A DNA stretch of 64,000 nucleotides. Source: Paraphaeosphaeria minitans. Its lineage: Eukaryota; Ascomycota; Dothideomycetes; Pleosporales; Didymosphaeriaceae. Position numbers and translations under genes: made by a program. The DNA lies in assembly GCA_015832175.1 (NCBI GenBank), contig WJXW01000002.1, forward strand, positions 682,001 to 746,000, in the 5' to 3' direction. Shown piece by piece: positions 11,042-21,986 of this stretch. A model generated the notes under the pieces. That model ran no database searches. It was given only the letters and a program-made list of their open reading frames with translations, and had not been told where the DNA came from. The stretch's first letter is position 1. Each line of letters begins with the position of its first letter.

Positions 11042-13803
11042 CGTAATGGCTTGATGACGGCGCGTAATTGACACAGGCAGACCTCCCCTACAGGAAGATA
11101 GAGTAATGAAAGTCCGTCCATCTTGGGGTCAAGCATAGTTTATAGCCTCTTTAGGGTCGTTGTTTCGGCAGCGCTGCAGGAAGTGGTGCTGGTGCATAGG
11201 TACCGGTATGTGGGGAAGATAGTCCACGAGGGATGGCATGCGCTGATCTGATGTGGAGGTCCCCCGCACGGCGCTACGATTGGCTTCTTTGTCTACCTTG
11301 CATCGTCAACAGGTTTCCTACATACTCGAATATACTTTTGTGCAACACTGCGGAGAACAATCGCCCGCCGATGAGCGTGTTTTGAACCAAATGCCCAAAA
11401 TTTCGAATCACGTAATAAGATCTGAGCCATGCAAATGGTGGCACCAGATTTTGGTGACCGATCCGGACTTATGGTCTTCCGTGTCGATGTCACAATTGGA
11501 GTGTGCAATAAAAAACGACCTGCGTTCGCGAGTAGGTTGCGATCGTTGGATTTGGACCTGGTGGGCCGATGGGTTTTCAGATTGATCTCGAGTCCTGACG
11601 CTGTGTCATTCACCGAGAGCAAATGATACCTATGCCAGCGTCCGTCTAAATTACTGTGGCGCGTATGGGATACGGGTAGGGCCATGGGCTCTACAACACG
11701 AACAGGGCGATCACCTGAGAGGAGATCACCAGACTACTACGAGCTTCTCACTCAGCTTACTACTTCCTTATGTAAACTAGGTCTATATAAGACGCACTAC
11801 CGAGCAGGCTTCTCCTGTTCAGTGACAATACACTTGATCACCCTAAGCAGTATCCTTAGTTCATCTCCACAATTACTTATCAAGAACATTTGGTCTTGAC
11901 CTTGGAGAGACTCTTCCTAATACTTCTGCATGATGACATCCTCGGCACCGGAATCTTGCAACTTGCTAGTTGTCCCCACCTAGGATGCTTGTAAATAAAT
12001 GGTCTGCCACCGTCTTCAAACCTGCCCAAGGCTTGGCGCCATTCCGTCCAACATACCTTCCCCTGACGATTGAGAGTATCACACAGAGCTGCGATCGAGG
12101 ATGACACGACATTTCTTGAAATGTGACAGTCGCTGCGGACTTAGGCAAAGCTCCGGCCTGTTATTGCGTCGTTCATGGGTGATGGCGTAAATAGCCAACC
12201 AAGTGGTATTAGAACCTTGCATACTAGTGAGTCGAGCCAGTAACCTTGGGATGACTCATGGTCGGCAAAATGGCACAGGGTCGACGTGTTCTGTACTTAA
12301 AAAGGAAAGGCATGCATGTGCTTCCAAGGACACCTAGCCAATCAGTAATCCGTAGATTTGGACCAAGCGTGCATGTAGTGCTACACGAATGGACTGCAAA
12401 TTATTGGACAGTACAATCTACAAGCAAGTTCTATGAAGTTTCCTGTAGATGAGTATTGGGTTAACAGTGTGATTGGAGAGGGTTAAAGGTAAAGAGACGC
12501 GGAAGAAGCCATTCCACATAACAGTATTAGGTAAAACATAAAGCGCAAAAAAAGGTGAGCCAAAGAATATAATTGAAACATAGAGTATTGGTGGAGAGGA
12601 GCGTGAGCATTTCATATGCAGCTTTTTGATTTGTTTTTCCAAGCGGACGACACATGGGCGATGGAAAAGTTGTGAAAGCAAACGCATTGTCCGTTACAAG
12701 GTTAAAGAAGATGAGCTTGTCCATTTGAACACACAGAGTGTGCTCTCCATCCATATCCGCCTCTCGCTTAATCGCAGCATATGTATCATATCATGTATTT
12801 CCCGATTTCAACAAAAACGCCGGGCTTAAGTTTCCCAAGAAGCAGTTTACAGTTGTTCTAATGATCTCTCGGTACCGTCGAAGGTTCTTCTGTTGCGTAC
12901 AGGCGCAGGTGCAAAAGAGAACTCTATCACACGTACGCGATAGAGAATCTATATACCATGGACCTTTAGCTCCACATCTTCTAAATATCATTAGAAGGCT
13001 CAGTTAACGAAGGACTGCTTTAAAATAGGTCTCAAAGCTCTTGCACCGCTTTTCTCTCCCATAATTGTGGATATAGATCCCCCAAGGTATTCTTCAGTGC
13101 CCTTCACCAAAAGCCTGTTAATGCGCTTGGCAATGAGAAAAGCCTTGCCAATCAAATTTAATAAAGGCTACCTTCAGTCTTTATCGACATATGCTTCGAA
13201 GTTTTGGCCGAAAATCAGCTTTGGGAGTGTCACAAGCAAGAGGGAATGGAGAGGAGTTTTGGTCGCATTTCGAACCTCATTCGTTTCTGTGGGTTGGTCA
13301 TCATGCATCACACCAGCCGAGACTCTTCTCTTGCTTGCAAGGACGATGTCTTCTTTGAACGCTGTTCAACACTATTAACCTTCAAGCCTTCTTGCTCAAT
13401 TTTTGCAGTATTGAGAGCAGGAAGCCTGAATGCACAGCTGATCATGCTATCAGTCTGCGCACGTGAGAGCGGGGCGGTCATGGCTTGGTGAGGGCAAATT
13501 GGTTACAGACAAGCAGGAATTCTGATCGCGCCGTTGACTGTCTGCTCCTTAAATATTTGCGTCAGTCTCGCCATCTTCCCTACATTGACGTAAAAGAGCT
13601 ACCAAGGTGGAGAATACCTCTTCATGTCGACACCAGCATCGTTTACTAAGAAACTGAAGACACTGTGGCTTGTATTGGATTTGCGCGCCGTGTACTAGTC
13701 CGGGCCATTGGAATGACCTGGAACGATGTTGTAAAATCGTAATGCTATCATCATCGTTAAATAGTGAGGCATGTATGCCCTTCCATACAGGCAGCCTCGT
13801 ACA
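11042..13803. other. Long intergenic region, no supported gene
   Basis: This 2.8-kb gap lies between the flavoenzyme gene and the transporter gene, both leftward. It is moderately AT-rich from about 12400 to 13000 and contains only short frames without domain signatures. It may hold degraded mobile-element sequence, but I cannot name a family. Confidence 0.55.
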
Positions 13804-15528
13804 TCATGGCGGTGAACTGACATCAACACCACTTTTTCTCCTTGTCAACTCTCTCTCCAACTCCTCCTTCTCATCGATAGTCAACTCACTCTTTGCCTTC
13901 CCGATTTTCACTCCAACAAACATGATCAACAGCGCTGTACCTGCTAGAGCAATCGACATTTGGAAAGCGACTTTGTAGCTCTCTTTCTTTCCCCGATCCG
14001 CAGTCATCGTCACTGCCAGGTCCGCAAGGCCTAAGAAGAAGGATATGCCGACAAAGAGAATGGAGTTGATGAAGGCGCCTGCCAGCCCTTGACGAGCCTT
14101 TGGCAGAGAGGTCGTGATGAAGATATTTGACACGTTGTATGTGATGTCGATCCCAAGCGTGGCGCATATCATTGCGGGGAAAATGTATCGCCAGTAGTTT
14201 GGGTTGTTGGGTAGGATAGCGAAGAGCATAACGGAGATGACGAACGATAAGCCGCTGACTAGGAGTAGACTTGTGAGATGTTAGCACTGCTGTTTGCACT
14301 GGTGATGGATATGGCTTACATTCTGCCAGGCAGCAAGTGTAGGACAAAGCCGCCCACGGTTGCGAGGATGAGCCCACCGATACACATGGGGGCAAACCAA
14401 GCACTGGTCAGAAGTGGACCAGCGTGGAGTACCTCCTCAATACTGTGTGAATGTCAGCAATAGCCTTGGGGAAGGGTGTTGATTGTTGACTCACTAAAAG
14501 CTGGCGTAGAACAGAAAGATACCGAAGACGCCGTATTGGAGGAAGAGCGCTACTGTGAGCGCCTTCATGCCTTTGACACAGAGCATATCTCCCGGTAACA
14601 AAGGTTGTTCAACAACCCAGCCCTCAAGATACACAAAGATCCCCAAGAAGATCCAACCCAGCACAAATGCCACTGGAATGTATGGTGTTACCCACCCGTT
14701 GGGTGCATGTGATCCGTCGGTGATTGCATATACAACAAGGACAAGACCAGGCACAATAGTGCATGTTCCCCACCAATCCATCTTTGGGGGGATTTTATGG
14801 GCTTCGATGGTGTGGCGCGGGATGCAGAGGACAGAAGCCACGGTGACAATCGCGAGCATGATAGTGCCAATGTAGAAATACCATTCCCAGGTCAAAGTTT
14901 GAGCTGCAAGACCGGCAAAGAAGATCCCGGCAAAGAATCCAATTGGAGCAAACGCTCCATAAAGGCTGAAAACGAGGTTCTTTCGGGGACCAGGGCGGTA
15001 CTGCATACAAATTAGACCAGCGCACCAGAAGAAAGGATCCGGACTTACTATACTACCAAGAAGCATAATTCCAGAAGGTAGAAATGCTGCTGGTCCTAAT
15101 CCTTGCAGTGCTCGACAGAAGATGAGCATAATGTAGTTCTGGCTAAATCCAGCGATGAAGGACCAAACCACGAACCAAGTCAAGCCAACTGTGAACACAG
15201 TGTAACCGCCGAAGATGTCAGCGAGACGTCCTGCTGGAAGTAGGAACGCGCCAGTGACTAGTGAAAATACACTTGCTGGCCATGTCTCTGCCTGTGAGGG
15301 GATGTGAAGGGCTTCAGACAAGGATGGGAGTAGGACATTGAATCCTGAAACGAAATATTCGACAACGAACATGGATCCCAACAAGGAGAAACAAAATCCA
15401 AGCTCAACCCATATTGTCTTGAATGCCTGCGGTCTCTCTCGTCCCAATCGTTCGAGTTCTGCGGGTGTGTATGCGCCTCTTGGGGGTGGTGTTGACCGGG
15501 CCGTCTCTATTTCTTCTAGAGATTCCAT
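13804..15528 (-). CDS. MFS transporter, 12-14-helix drug/H+ antiporter type
   Basis: Four exons (15049-15528, 14495-15000, 14320-14442, 13804-14269) with introns of 48, 52 and 50 nt give 524 residues. The N terminus is cytosolic and acidic. Helix 1 begins near FSLLGSMFVVEYFVSG, and the loop GRLADIFGGYTVF is the MFS motif A. The middle reads PKMDWWGTCTIVPG, typical of the linker region of 14-spanner exporters. The C terminus is charged and Lys/Glu-rich. Known relatives export toxic compounds or metabolites, often from gene clusters. It is divergently transcribed from a Zn2Cys6 regulator 546 nt away, a common arrangement for a locally controlled exporter. The first intron is in frame and lacks a stop, so unspliced mRNA would encode a 16-residue insertion. 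Confidence 0.88.
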
Positions 15529-16074
15529 ACTGAAGCCCAGTATCGACTGACTGACTTCGAATATTCAGGCTGGCAAGGAGAGTAATGTTTTACTATGCCC
15601 GGAATCAGACATTAAAACTTGCTCTTTAGTGCTCTTTCCCCTGCGTCTAAGTCGCTCTTCTGAAGTACTGTTTACGGCTTCGGGTTCCGTGAAGCCCGTT
15701 GGGCGCTCCATGGCTGATAAATCCAGAAAAATTCTCAGCCGTAGGCGTATTCCTGTAACGGCCACAACAATTCCGTTGGATGTGGACCACACACGGACCG
15801 ATGAGGCTTGGCTGCCTGTCCGGGCTTAGCGCGTGACTTCAAGAGCAAGAAGCGTTGATGATGTAACTAGTCTAAGCCAATTTGACTGGCCTAGATTGCC
15901 TACCTTCGCGTCCTGAGCATCCGCACGTCTGCCGAACAGCCAAGGCCGAGTTTTCGCGTCTGCCCTTCCCATATTCTACAACAGTCATTGAGTCACCTTC
16001 CCGGTATATCCTTCTGCCATCTGCAGACGTTGCTAGCAGATAACCGCTTTGAGGGAACACTCGACATACCCCAC
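15529..16074. promoter_or_regulatory. Shared divergent promoter of MFS and Zn2Cys6 genes
   Basis: The 546 nt between the two start codons must carry both promoters. Short frames only. Zn2Cys6 factors usually bind CGG triplets spaced in inverted or direct orientation; several isolated CGG/CCG triplets occur here, but I cannot single out one site with confidence. Confidence 0.5.
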
Positions 16075-17786
16075 ATGATCAGTACCCACCTAATGCTACG
16101 CCCTGACATTGCACTCCCTACAAAAGCGTGCCACAACTGCAGGAAGCGCCGCTGGAAATGCGATCGGTCGCTACCGGCTTGTCACAAATGTATGTCCTCC
16201 AATTCCGAGTGTCTTGGCTATGGCAGGCTGTTCGTTTGGAACCAAGGGGTGGCCAGCCGAGGCAAGATGATGGGAAAGACGTATGAAGAACAACATTCCA
16301 AGTCCAGAAGAGGAAGTACGTCTGCAACACATGCAAGCAGGCCAGAAATTTCAAACCCTTCATGTTCAATCGAGTCGGAGGAGCGACCAGAGGACAACAC
16401 TGAGGTTGAAGAAGTGCCCAGACGAGAGCCTGAGGCAGCGGTCCACACAGCCCTGGTCGATCCTATTTACCAAGATCTGAGCCCAAATTCGCGATACTAC
16501 CTCTACCATTATGTCACACAAATATGCATGGACTTAGTCATATACGATGGTGGACCTGGTCACAATCCATTTCGCGATCTCGTCCCCGCAACCATCGCCT
16601 CACCTGCGCTGCTCCACATCATCCTGGCAGGCTCCGCTCATCATGTCTTTAACATACTACGGGATCCCATCACTCCTTCAACATACCAGCCAGACAAAAG
16701 ACCATGTTTGGTTCAATATTACCAATCCGTGAGCCGATTCAGCGGACCAATGAAGACGTCCTACGCGGATGCTCTGCTCGCAAAGCAGCAAGCTCTTTCT
16801 CTAATGGCAAAATCAGTCACATCGCTCACCCCAGCTAATGCGGATTTCATATTAGCTACCATACTCATGTTCATCAACTATGATTTAATCGAATCCGGTC
16901 GAGATCAATGGAGGGTTCATGTCGAGGGTGCTCGACAGATAATCGAGCGTCTTGACAAGCCTCCGTATTTGCAGAATCCTATGAGCAAGTTACGCCTTAC
17001 TGTATTATCGGACTTTCTTGTGTTCTTTGTAATAGGCGCTACTTTTACCTCCTCTACCGCAAGACTGTTAATCCCCGGGTCGATGGACCTGGGGCCTATT
17101 CTGGAATATACTGAGACGAACAACTACCTCTCTATGCCGGGTCCATTACTTCGTATAATGGTGGAATCCTTTAAATTAGAAGACACACGCGAGCGCACCG
17201 AGGATGAAATCGCAGTGCACGTCCAGGACCAACTCGGTAACCTATTGAAAGCAGCTCTTGACTTTGACCCAGCAGTATGTATAATTCTCAATCCATTATT
17301 AACATTTTGAACTGATTAGTACAGTCATGGGCATACGGTTTCAAACCCGCGACTCCCCTCGAAGACCTGGACCATCGCATGCACATAGCCGCCGCGCATC
17401 GTGCTGCCGTCTGCATTTACCTCGCCCGCGCTTTACCATACACAAACCCGCTTATCGATCCGGACAGCGGTTTCGCACTCGTCAGTCTCGTTGGGTTAGC
17501 TGACGAAATTCTCCAGCACGTCTCGTTCTTCAAGCCTGGTGATACGCTCTACAAATCGATAAGCTGGCCTTTATTCCTTGCTGGCGCTGAATGCGAGGGT
17601 CTCACTCGTCGCAAGTGGATTATGGACAAGTTGGATGAATTTTATAATCTGCTCTACTGGGGTTATGTCCATACAGCAAAGAAGACCCTGGAGGTGATTT
17701 GGAGTTGCAAGGACAAGCATGGCGCCACCAGTGGCTGCTGGATTTCCGACATTGCAGAGTTAGGATATGAGATCCTGATTGCTTGA
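16075..17786 (+). CDS. Zn2Cys6 fungal transcription factor
   Basis: Two exons, 16075-17274 and 17325-17786, flank a 50-nt intron (GTATGT donor, TACAG acceptor) and encode about 553 residues. The frame is open upstream to 15988 but without ATG, so 16075 or the next ATG at 16093 is the likely start. Residues ~20-50 hold CHNCRKRRWKCDRSLPACHK followed by CMSSNSEC, the CX2CX6CX6CX2CX6C binuclear zinc cluster. The remainder matches the layout of the fungal-specific Fungal_trans_2 type domain, with helices such as ANADFILATILMFINYD and a WRVHVEGARQII segment. It should bind CGG-based sites in the nucleus. Its likely targets by position are the divergent MFS gene and the neighbouring flavoenzyme genes; this is inference. 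Confidence 0.88.
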
Positions 17787-19245
17787 ACAGATCTGACCAG
17801 CTTCAAATCGCCTCTTTATCGATTCGCTACGTTTCCCTGCATATGAATAACCTTAACTAGACCAATATCCTCACTGCATAATAACAATCTTCCAAGGTCG
17901 AGCCACGTGGGCTCTTCTGAAAATAAATCCGCTTCGATGCTGTAGTACGTCTGTGGTACCGGCATCATAATATCTTGTACTCAACAACCGTAGTGAAAGG
18001 GTCTTGACGGGCTCGAGCAACTGGCGCGGCCAACCTTGAGCCGGGACCGGCAGACGTTGGTCACGTGACGCACCCTGTGCAGTGCCGGTGTTTCACATTT
18101 CACCCTTGATTCGCAATGCCTTATCGACGAGGCTATCAGTGCGTTATCGGTACATCGTCCCCATTCGCAATGCAGAGAGTCGAGAATGTTTCACGTTCGT
18201 CAACAACAACCGCAACCTGCGTAGTCGCGCGGTAAGAGAGATGCTTTTCAATGGTTTCGCCGATCAAGAAGCAAAAGGTTGTGCCCGATTGCAGCATATA
18301 CCTACGTAAGATGAATGATGGTCCTTCGATCACCAATAAAGCACTTCTCGCAGCCGACGACTGAAACATGTCAGTAGGATGCCTCAGCACAGAGAAGTTT
18401 CACCAGTGGGCACAACGCGCGTGAGACCCACTTCTGTTTGGGAACACCAGACTCGGGCAGTTCGATTATCACGCAGCTCCAGCGTCACTATAATACATCA
18501 ATAGCGCAACCTGCTGATGATGAATTGGCTCGCACGTGAATACCACAGGCAGCTAAGCTCCAATGAGGCTAATGCAAGCGCCAGCCAGACGCTGCGCCTT
18601 TTTGCGCAACTGCGCGAAGACACCCGACAGATACCGTACATCAAGGCTCAACGTCCAACACCTCAGACGACTGACATGACTCAACGATATAGATCTTCAT
18701 TCCGACTTGACAGCCTAAAGCATCGCTTCTATCGTCGTGGTACTATAACCGTAATTCAAGCCAAAAAAGGCAACATGTATAGTCGCGCACTGCTACTCCC
18801 AGTGATCAATATCCAGGCCTTCGCGCTTAGTCAGGTCCTCCTTAAAACCTCCGACATCGACATCCAGGGACCTGGCGGTCACAGCTTGAAACCGCAAGTC
18901 CCGCTAAATTTAGCACAAAAGTGAGCCTTTCTTCTTGCATGTTTTATGTCCACGGCCTCAGTCATTTGCCCACTTGTCTTTGTTCGGCGCACCTTTAGAT
19001 GAGAAGGGTGAGGGCGAGTCAGCCCTTCAAGAAGGTTCTACATGTTGGGACGAGGAAAGGGCGTGGGGCGTGGGGCGCCGAAGGTTGCGTCCAGCGTATA
19101 AACACTGTCGGAGCTGCCTTTTCGACACTACAGAAGTTTGTGGTCGCGGTATTATCGTCTTGGTCGTTCTTATGCCTGTTTCGGAGCGCTCATATCATCC
19201 TTTGTCGCTGCATATTGCGTAATTCTATCATTCCAAACGCGCACC
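17787..19245. other. Intergenic region, no supported gene
   Basis: The 1.46 kb between the regulator and the GH76 gene contains only short frames, the longest (18517-18924) without recognisable similarity or good splice extension. It includes the promoter of the GH76 gene. Confidence 0.6.
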
Positions 19246-20700
19246 ATGTATCCTTCCTTATTTATACACACGGTCATGCTCTCTGCATCTTTCGCGGCTA
19301 ATGCATTCGGTCAAAGCGACATATCCGACCCAACGACACGCGCCGAGTTCGCTCTTTCTGCACTTCAAATTTTCTATAATGCTGGCACCGGCCTGTGGAG
19401 TACAACTGGGTGGTGGAACTCTGCAAACGCCCTCACTATTGTAGCGGTAAGGATCAATGGTGCAACGGTGCTTCGTAGCACGCTAACATCACCCCAGAAC
19501 CTCGCAAAGGTTGATGGCAATCAGCAACTACAGAGCTTGTACGGTGATGGCAAATAACTTTATCGCCTCCGCTGACTCAAATAGAGCATCAAGACTATTT
19601 GCCAATACACTGGTGCAAGCACCGCCTCAAAATCCACAACCCGGCGTGGAAGGAAACCACAACAAGAAGAGGGAAGACCTCAACGACACATTAGTAATTT
19701 TCAATTCTACTGGGGCGGGATCGGGATACAACAAGATAATGGACAACAATGATGAAGTCGTCACGGTGTACCCAGAAGGCTGGAACAAACCCACTGGTGC
19801 ATACATCGATGTTATGCAGCTGCCAATCTACAAGACCGGAGAAAAAGCTAAGATAGCAACCGCGGACGTGAATGACTGGATCGACGGTTTCTACGACGAT
19901 GACCTTTGGTGGGCGTTGGGTTGGATCGCCGCCTACGATGTAACACAAGACAAGGAATACCTGACACTGGCTGAAAGCATTTTTGCGGCGGTCGCAACAA
20001 CCTGGGGTACTAATTGCGGGAACGGAGGCATTTACTGGAGCTGGCAGAAGAGCTACGTCAATGCGATAGCAAACGAACTGTTCCTGTCGACAGCGGCGCA
20101 CCTTGCAAATCGCGCGGATGACAAGGCAAGCTACGTGGCGTGGGCGAAGAAAGAAATCAACTGGTTTACCGCCAGCGGTATGATCAACTCACGCGGTACA
20201 ATAAACGATGGCTTGACCAGCAATTGCAAGAACAACAATATGGTACGTCCTAAACTCGAAGCATGCAAGCCTAAACCAACCCCATTTAGACAACATGGTC
20301 TTACAACCAGGGTGTAATTCTCGGCGGGCTCGTCGAACTAAATCGCGCCTCCCCAGACGACTCCTACCTCGCTCTGGCAGCCAAGATCGCCAAAGCCGCT
20401 ATTGCAGAGCTCTCCGATGACAGTGGAATCCTGCACGATAAATGCGAGCCCTCCTGTGGCGCCGACGGTACCCAGTTCAAGGGCATCTTTGTTCGAAACT
20501 TGCAACTGCTTCACGAGGCGGCCCCTGATGACGCGTACGTGAAGTTCATTCAGACAAACGCGAATAGTGTTTGGATGAACAACAGGGACGATGGAAACAT
20601 GCTGAGTATCGACTGGGCGGGGCCATTTATCAATCCGGCGAATGCAAGCACACACTCGAGCGCAATGGAAGCACTCATCGCTGCCATCACGGTGAAATAG
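19246..20700 (+). CDS. Secreted glycoside hydrolase family 76 (alpha-1,6-mannanase-like)
   Basis: Four exons (19246-19446, 19498-19538, 19585-20242, 20290-20700) with introns of 51, 46 and 47 nt give 436 residues. The second exon is only 41 nt. It is required to restore the frame and yields the family-like NLAKVDGNQQLQSLASRLFA. Residues 1-22 (MYPSLFIHTVMLSASFAANAFG) form a signal peptide. GLWSTTGWWNSANALT is a GH76 signature, and the paired aspartates in GFYDDDLWWALGWIAAYDV near residue 184 are the expected catalytic site. TTWSYNQGVILGGL follows the last intron. GH76 enzymes cleave alpha-1,6-mannose backbones; Dfg5/Dcw1 types instead cross-link GPI proteins to the wall. No C-terminal GPI signal is present, favouring a secreted form. 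Confidence 0.9.
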
Positions 20701-20836
20701 GCGAGACGGATGGTGTAGTAATGACTTAATGACACGTCGTTAGGCTTATACGTAATGATATCCCAATTCCTTGTTGCCGAGTCTCCTTCTACCTCGGTTT
20801 GCTTGGGTTCCAAGTATATATGAACATTAATGCACA

Positions 20837-21388
20837 TCACTCATTCCACATCTCCCAAGTCTTCAAGCCCGCCGCATTCAAAAAGTCTGGTTTCCCAATC
20901 TCCAGTCCAGCTGCCCTCAGCAGATTATACGCCGTGGTAACGTGGAACCAGAAGTTTGCATGCGCATGCATCTGCACGAATTCGAGGGCCACATACTCCA
21001 CATACGCAACGTCTCCATCCCAACTCCTGCGATCAACTCGCAGTTTCACCTTGGTATCCTCCCTTTCGTTTAGTTCCTCCGGCGCAATGACCTCGAGGTG
21101 GGAGACGGCAGCTGCGATGCGCGAGAGCAGGGTGTCGAAGGAGGAGTTCTTTTCGAGATCTGGGAGAGGCGAACGTGGGAGGGAAGGATTGATCTGGCTT
21201 GGAATGTGAGTGGCGGTGTCGGTGAGCGATTTAATCTGGAAGGTGAATGGACGCATTGTGGGATGAACGCGGGAGGTAAGGATAGTGGCGACGTCCAGAT
21301 CAGAAGCCTGGGCTCTCTTGAGAATTGCAGCGATGTTTTGCATGCCTCGGATGAGGGGGGGAATTGCAAGAGCGTGAAGAGATGCCAT
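20837..21388 (-). CDS. DUF1993 family protein
   Basis: A single exon encodes 183 residues. The start at 21388 (MASLHALAIPPLIRGMQNIA) fits the family, whose members begin with a helix contacting the N terminus. Further family-like features are PFTFQIKSLTDTA, the central SFDTLLSRIAAAVSHLE, and the C-terminal FVQMHAHANFWFHVTTAYNL. Proteins of this DUF are predicted four-helix bundles related in fold to DinB-like proteins; their biochemical role is not known. The gene converges on the GH76 gene with 136 nt between stops. The ORF extends upstream of 21388, but that part is not family-like. Confidence 0.8.
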   Translation of the reverse strand: MASLHALAIPPLIRGMQNIAAILKRAQASDLDVATILTSRVHPTMRPFTFQIKSLTDTATHIPSQINPSLPRSPLPDLEKNSSFDTLLSRIAAAVSHLEVIAPEELNEREDTKVKLRVDRRSWDGDVAYVEYVALEFVQMHAHANFWFHVTTAYNLLRAAGLEIGKPDFLNAAGLKTWEMWNE

Positions 21389-21986
21389 TATGGTTTGCTT
21401 GAAGGTAGTAGGTCTGTTGTGATAGTGGCGAAAATGTTCGTGTGAGAAATCGGGGTGGTCGGAGGAGGAAAGCATGTTGTACGCATTCTTATACACAACT
21501 GAGCCATGGCATGGACTCACCACGGAACCAGGAAAACCCAAATTTTTTGCTCCGTATCTTACTTGCCTACCACCTACAGATCCATCTAGCTGTTTGTGTC
21601 TTCAGTCAGCGTTCCATGAAATCGAATGTAAATTGCAAAGCTGCGATGTTTCTGGTTAGCTCCGTGACGTGCATACGCCCAAGATCGTATCTTTAACGAT
21701 CACAAGCGCTTCCTTAACTTCCGAATCGCGATATTATCCACGTCGTCACACCATGACATTGAGCAGGCGTCGGAATTACAGATTGTGCAATGCAAAGATT
21801 CTGGAAAATTACAACAAAATATGAATTATGTCTCTCCAAAAGCTCTGCGCATGTGTCAGAGTTTAGATTGGGGTCAACATCCTGCGGAAGATTGAGCGGA
21901 AACCCGCACCGCCTTTCATTTGTAATCCGTCGGCCGACAAAAGCAATCGCACGATATGGCCCTAGCAGCAACACAAAGAGTCCTGT
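21389..21986. other. Intergenic region with degraded sequence
   Basis: About 600 nt separate the DUF1993 gene from the remnant of the adenylating gene. It may contain further decayed sequence that once encoded downstream domains of that gene, but no carrier-protein or reductase motif can be read. Confidence 0.5.

Noticed and set aside
15988..16074. N-terminal extension of the Zn2Cys6 factor
   Set aside because: The frame is open but starts with TTG; the first ATG is at 16075.
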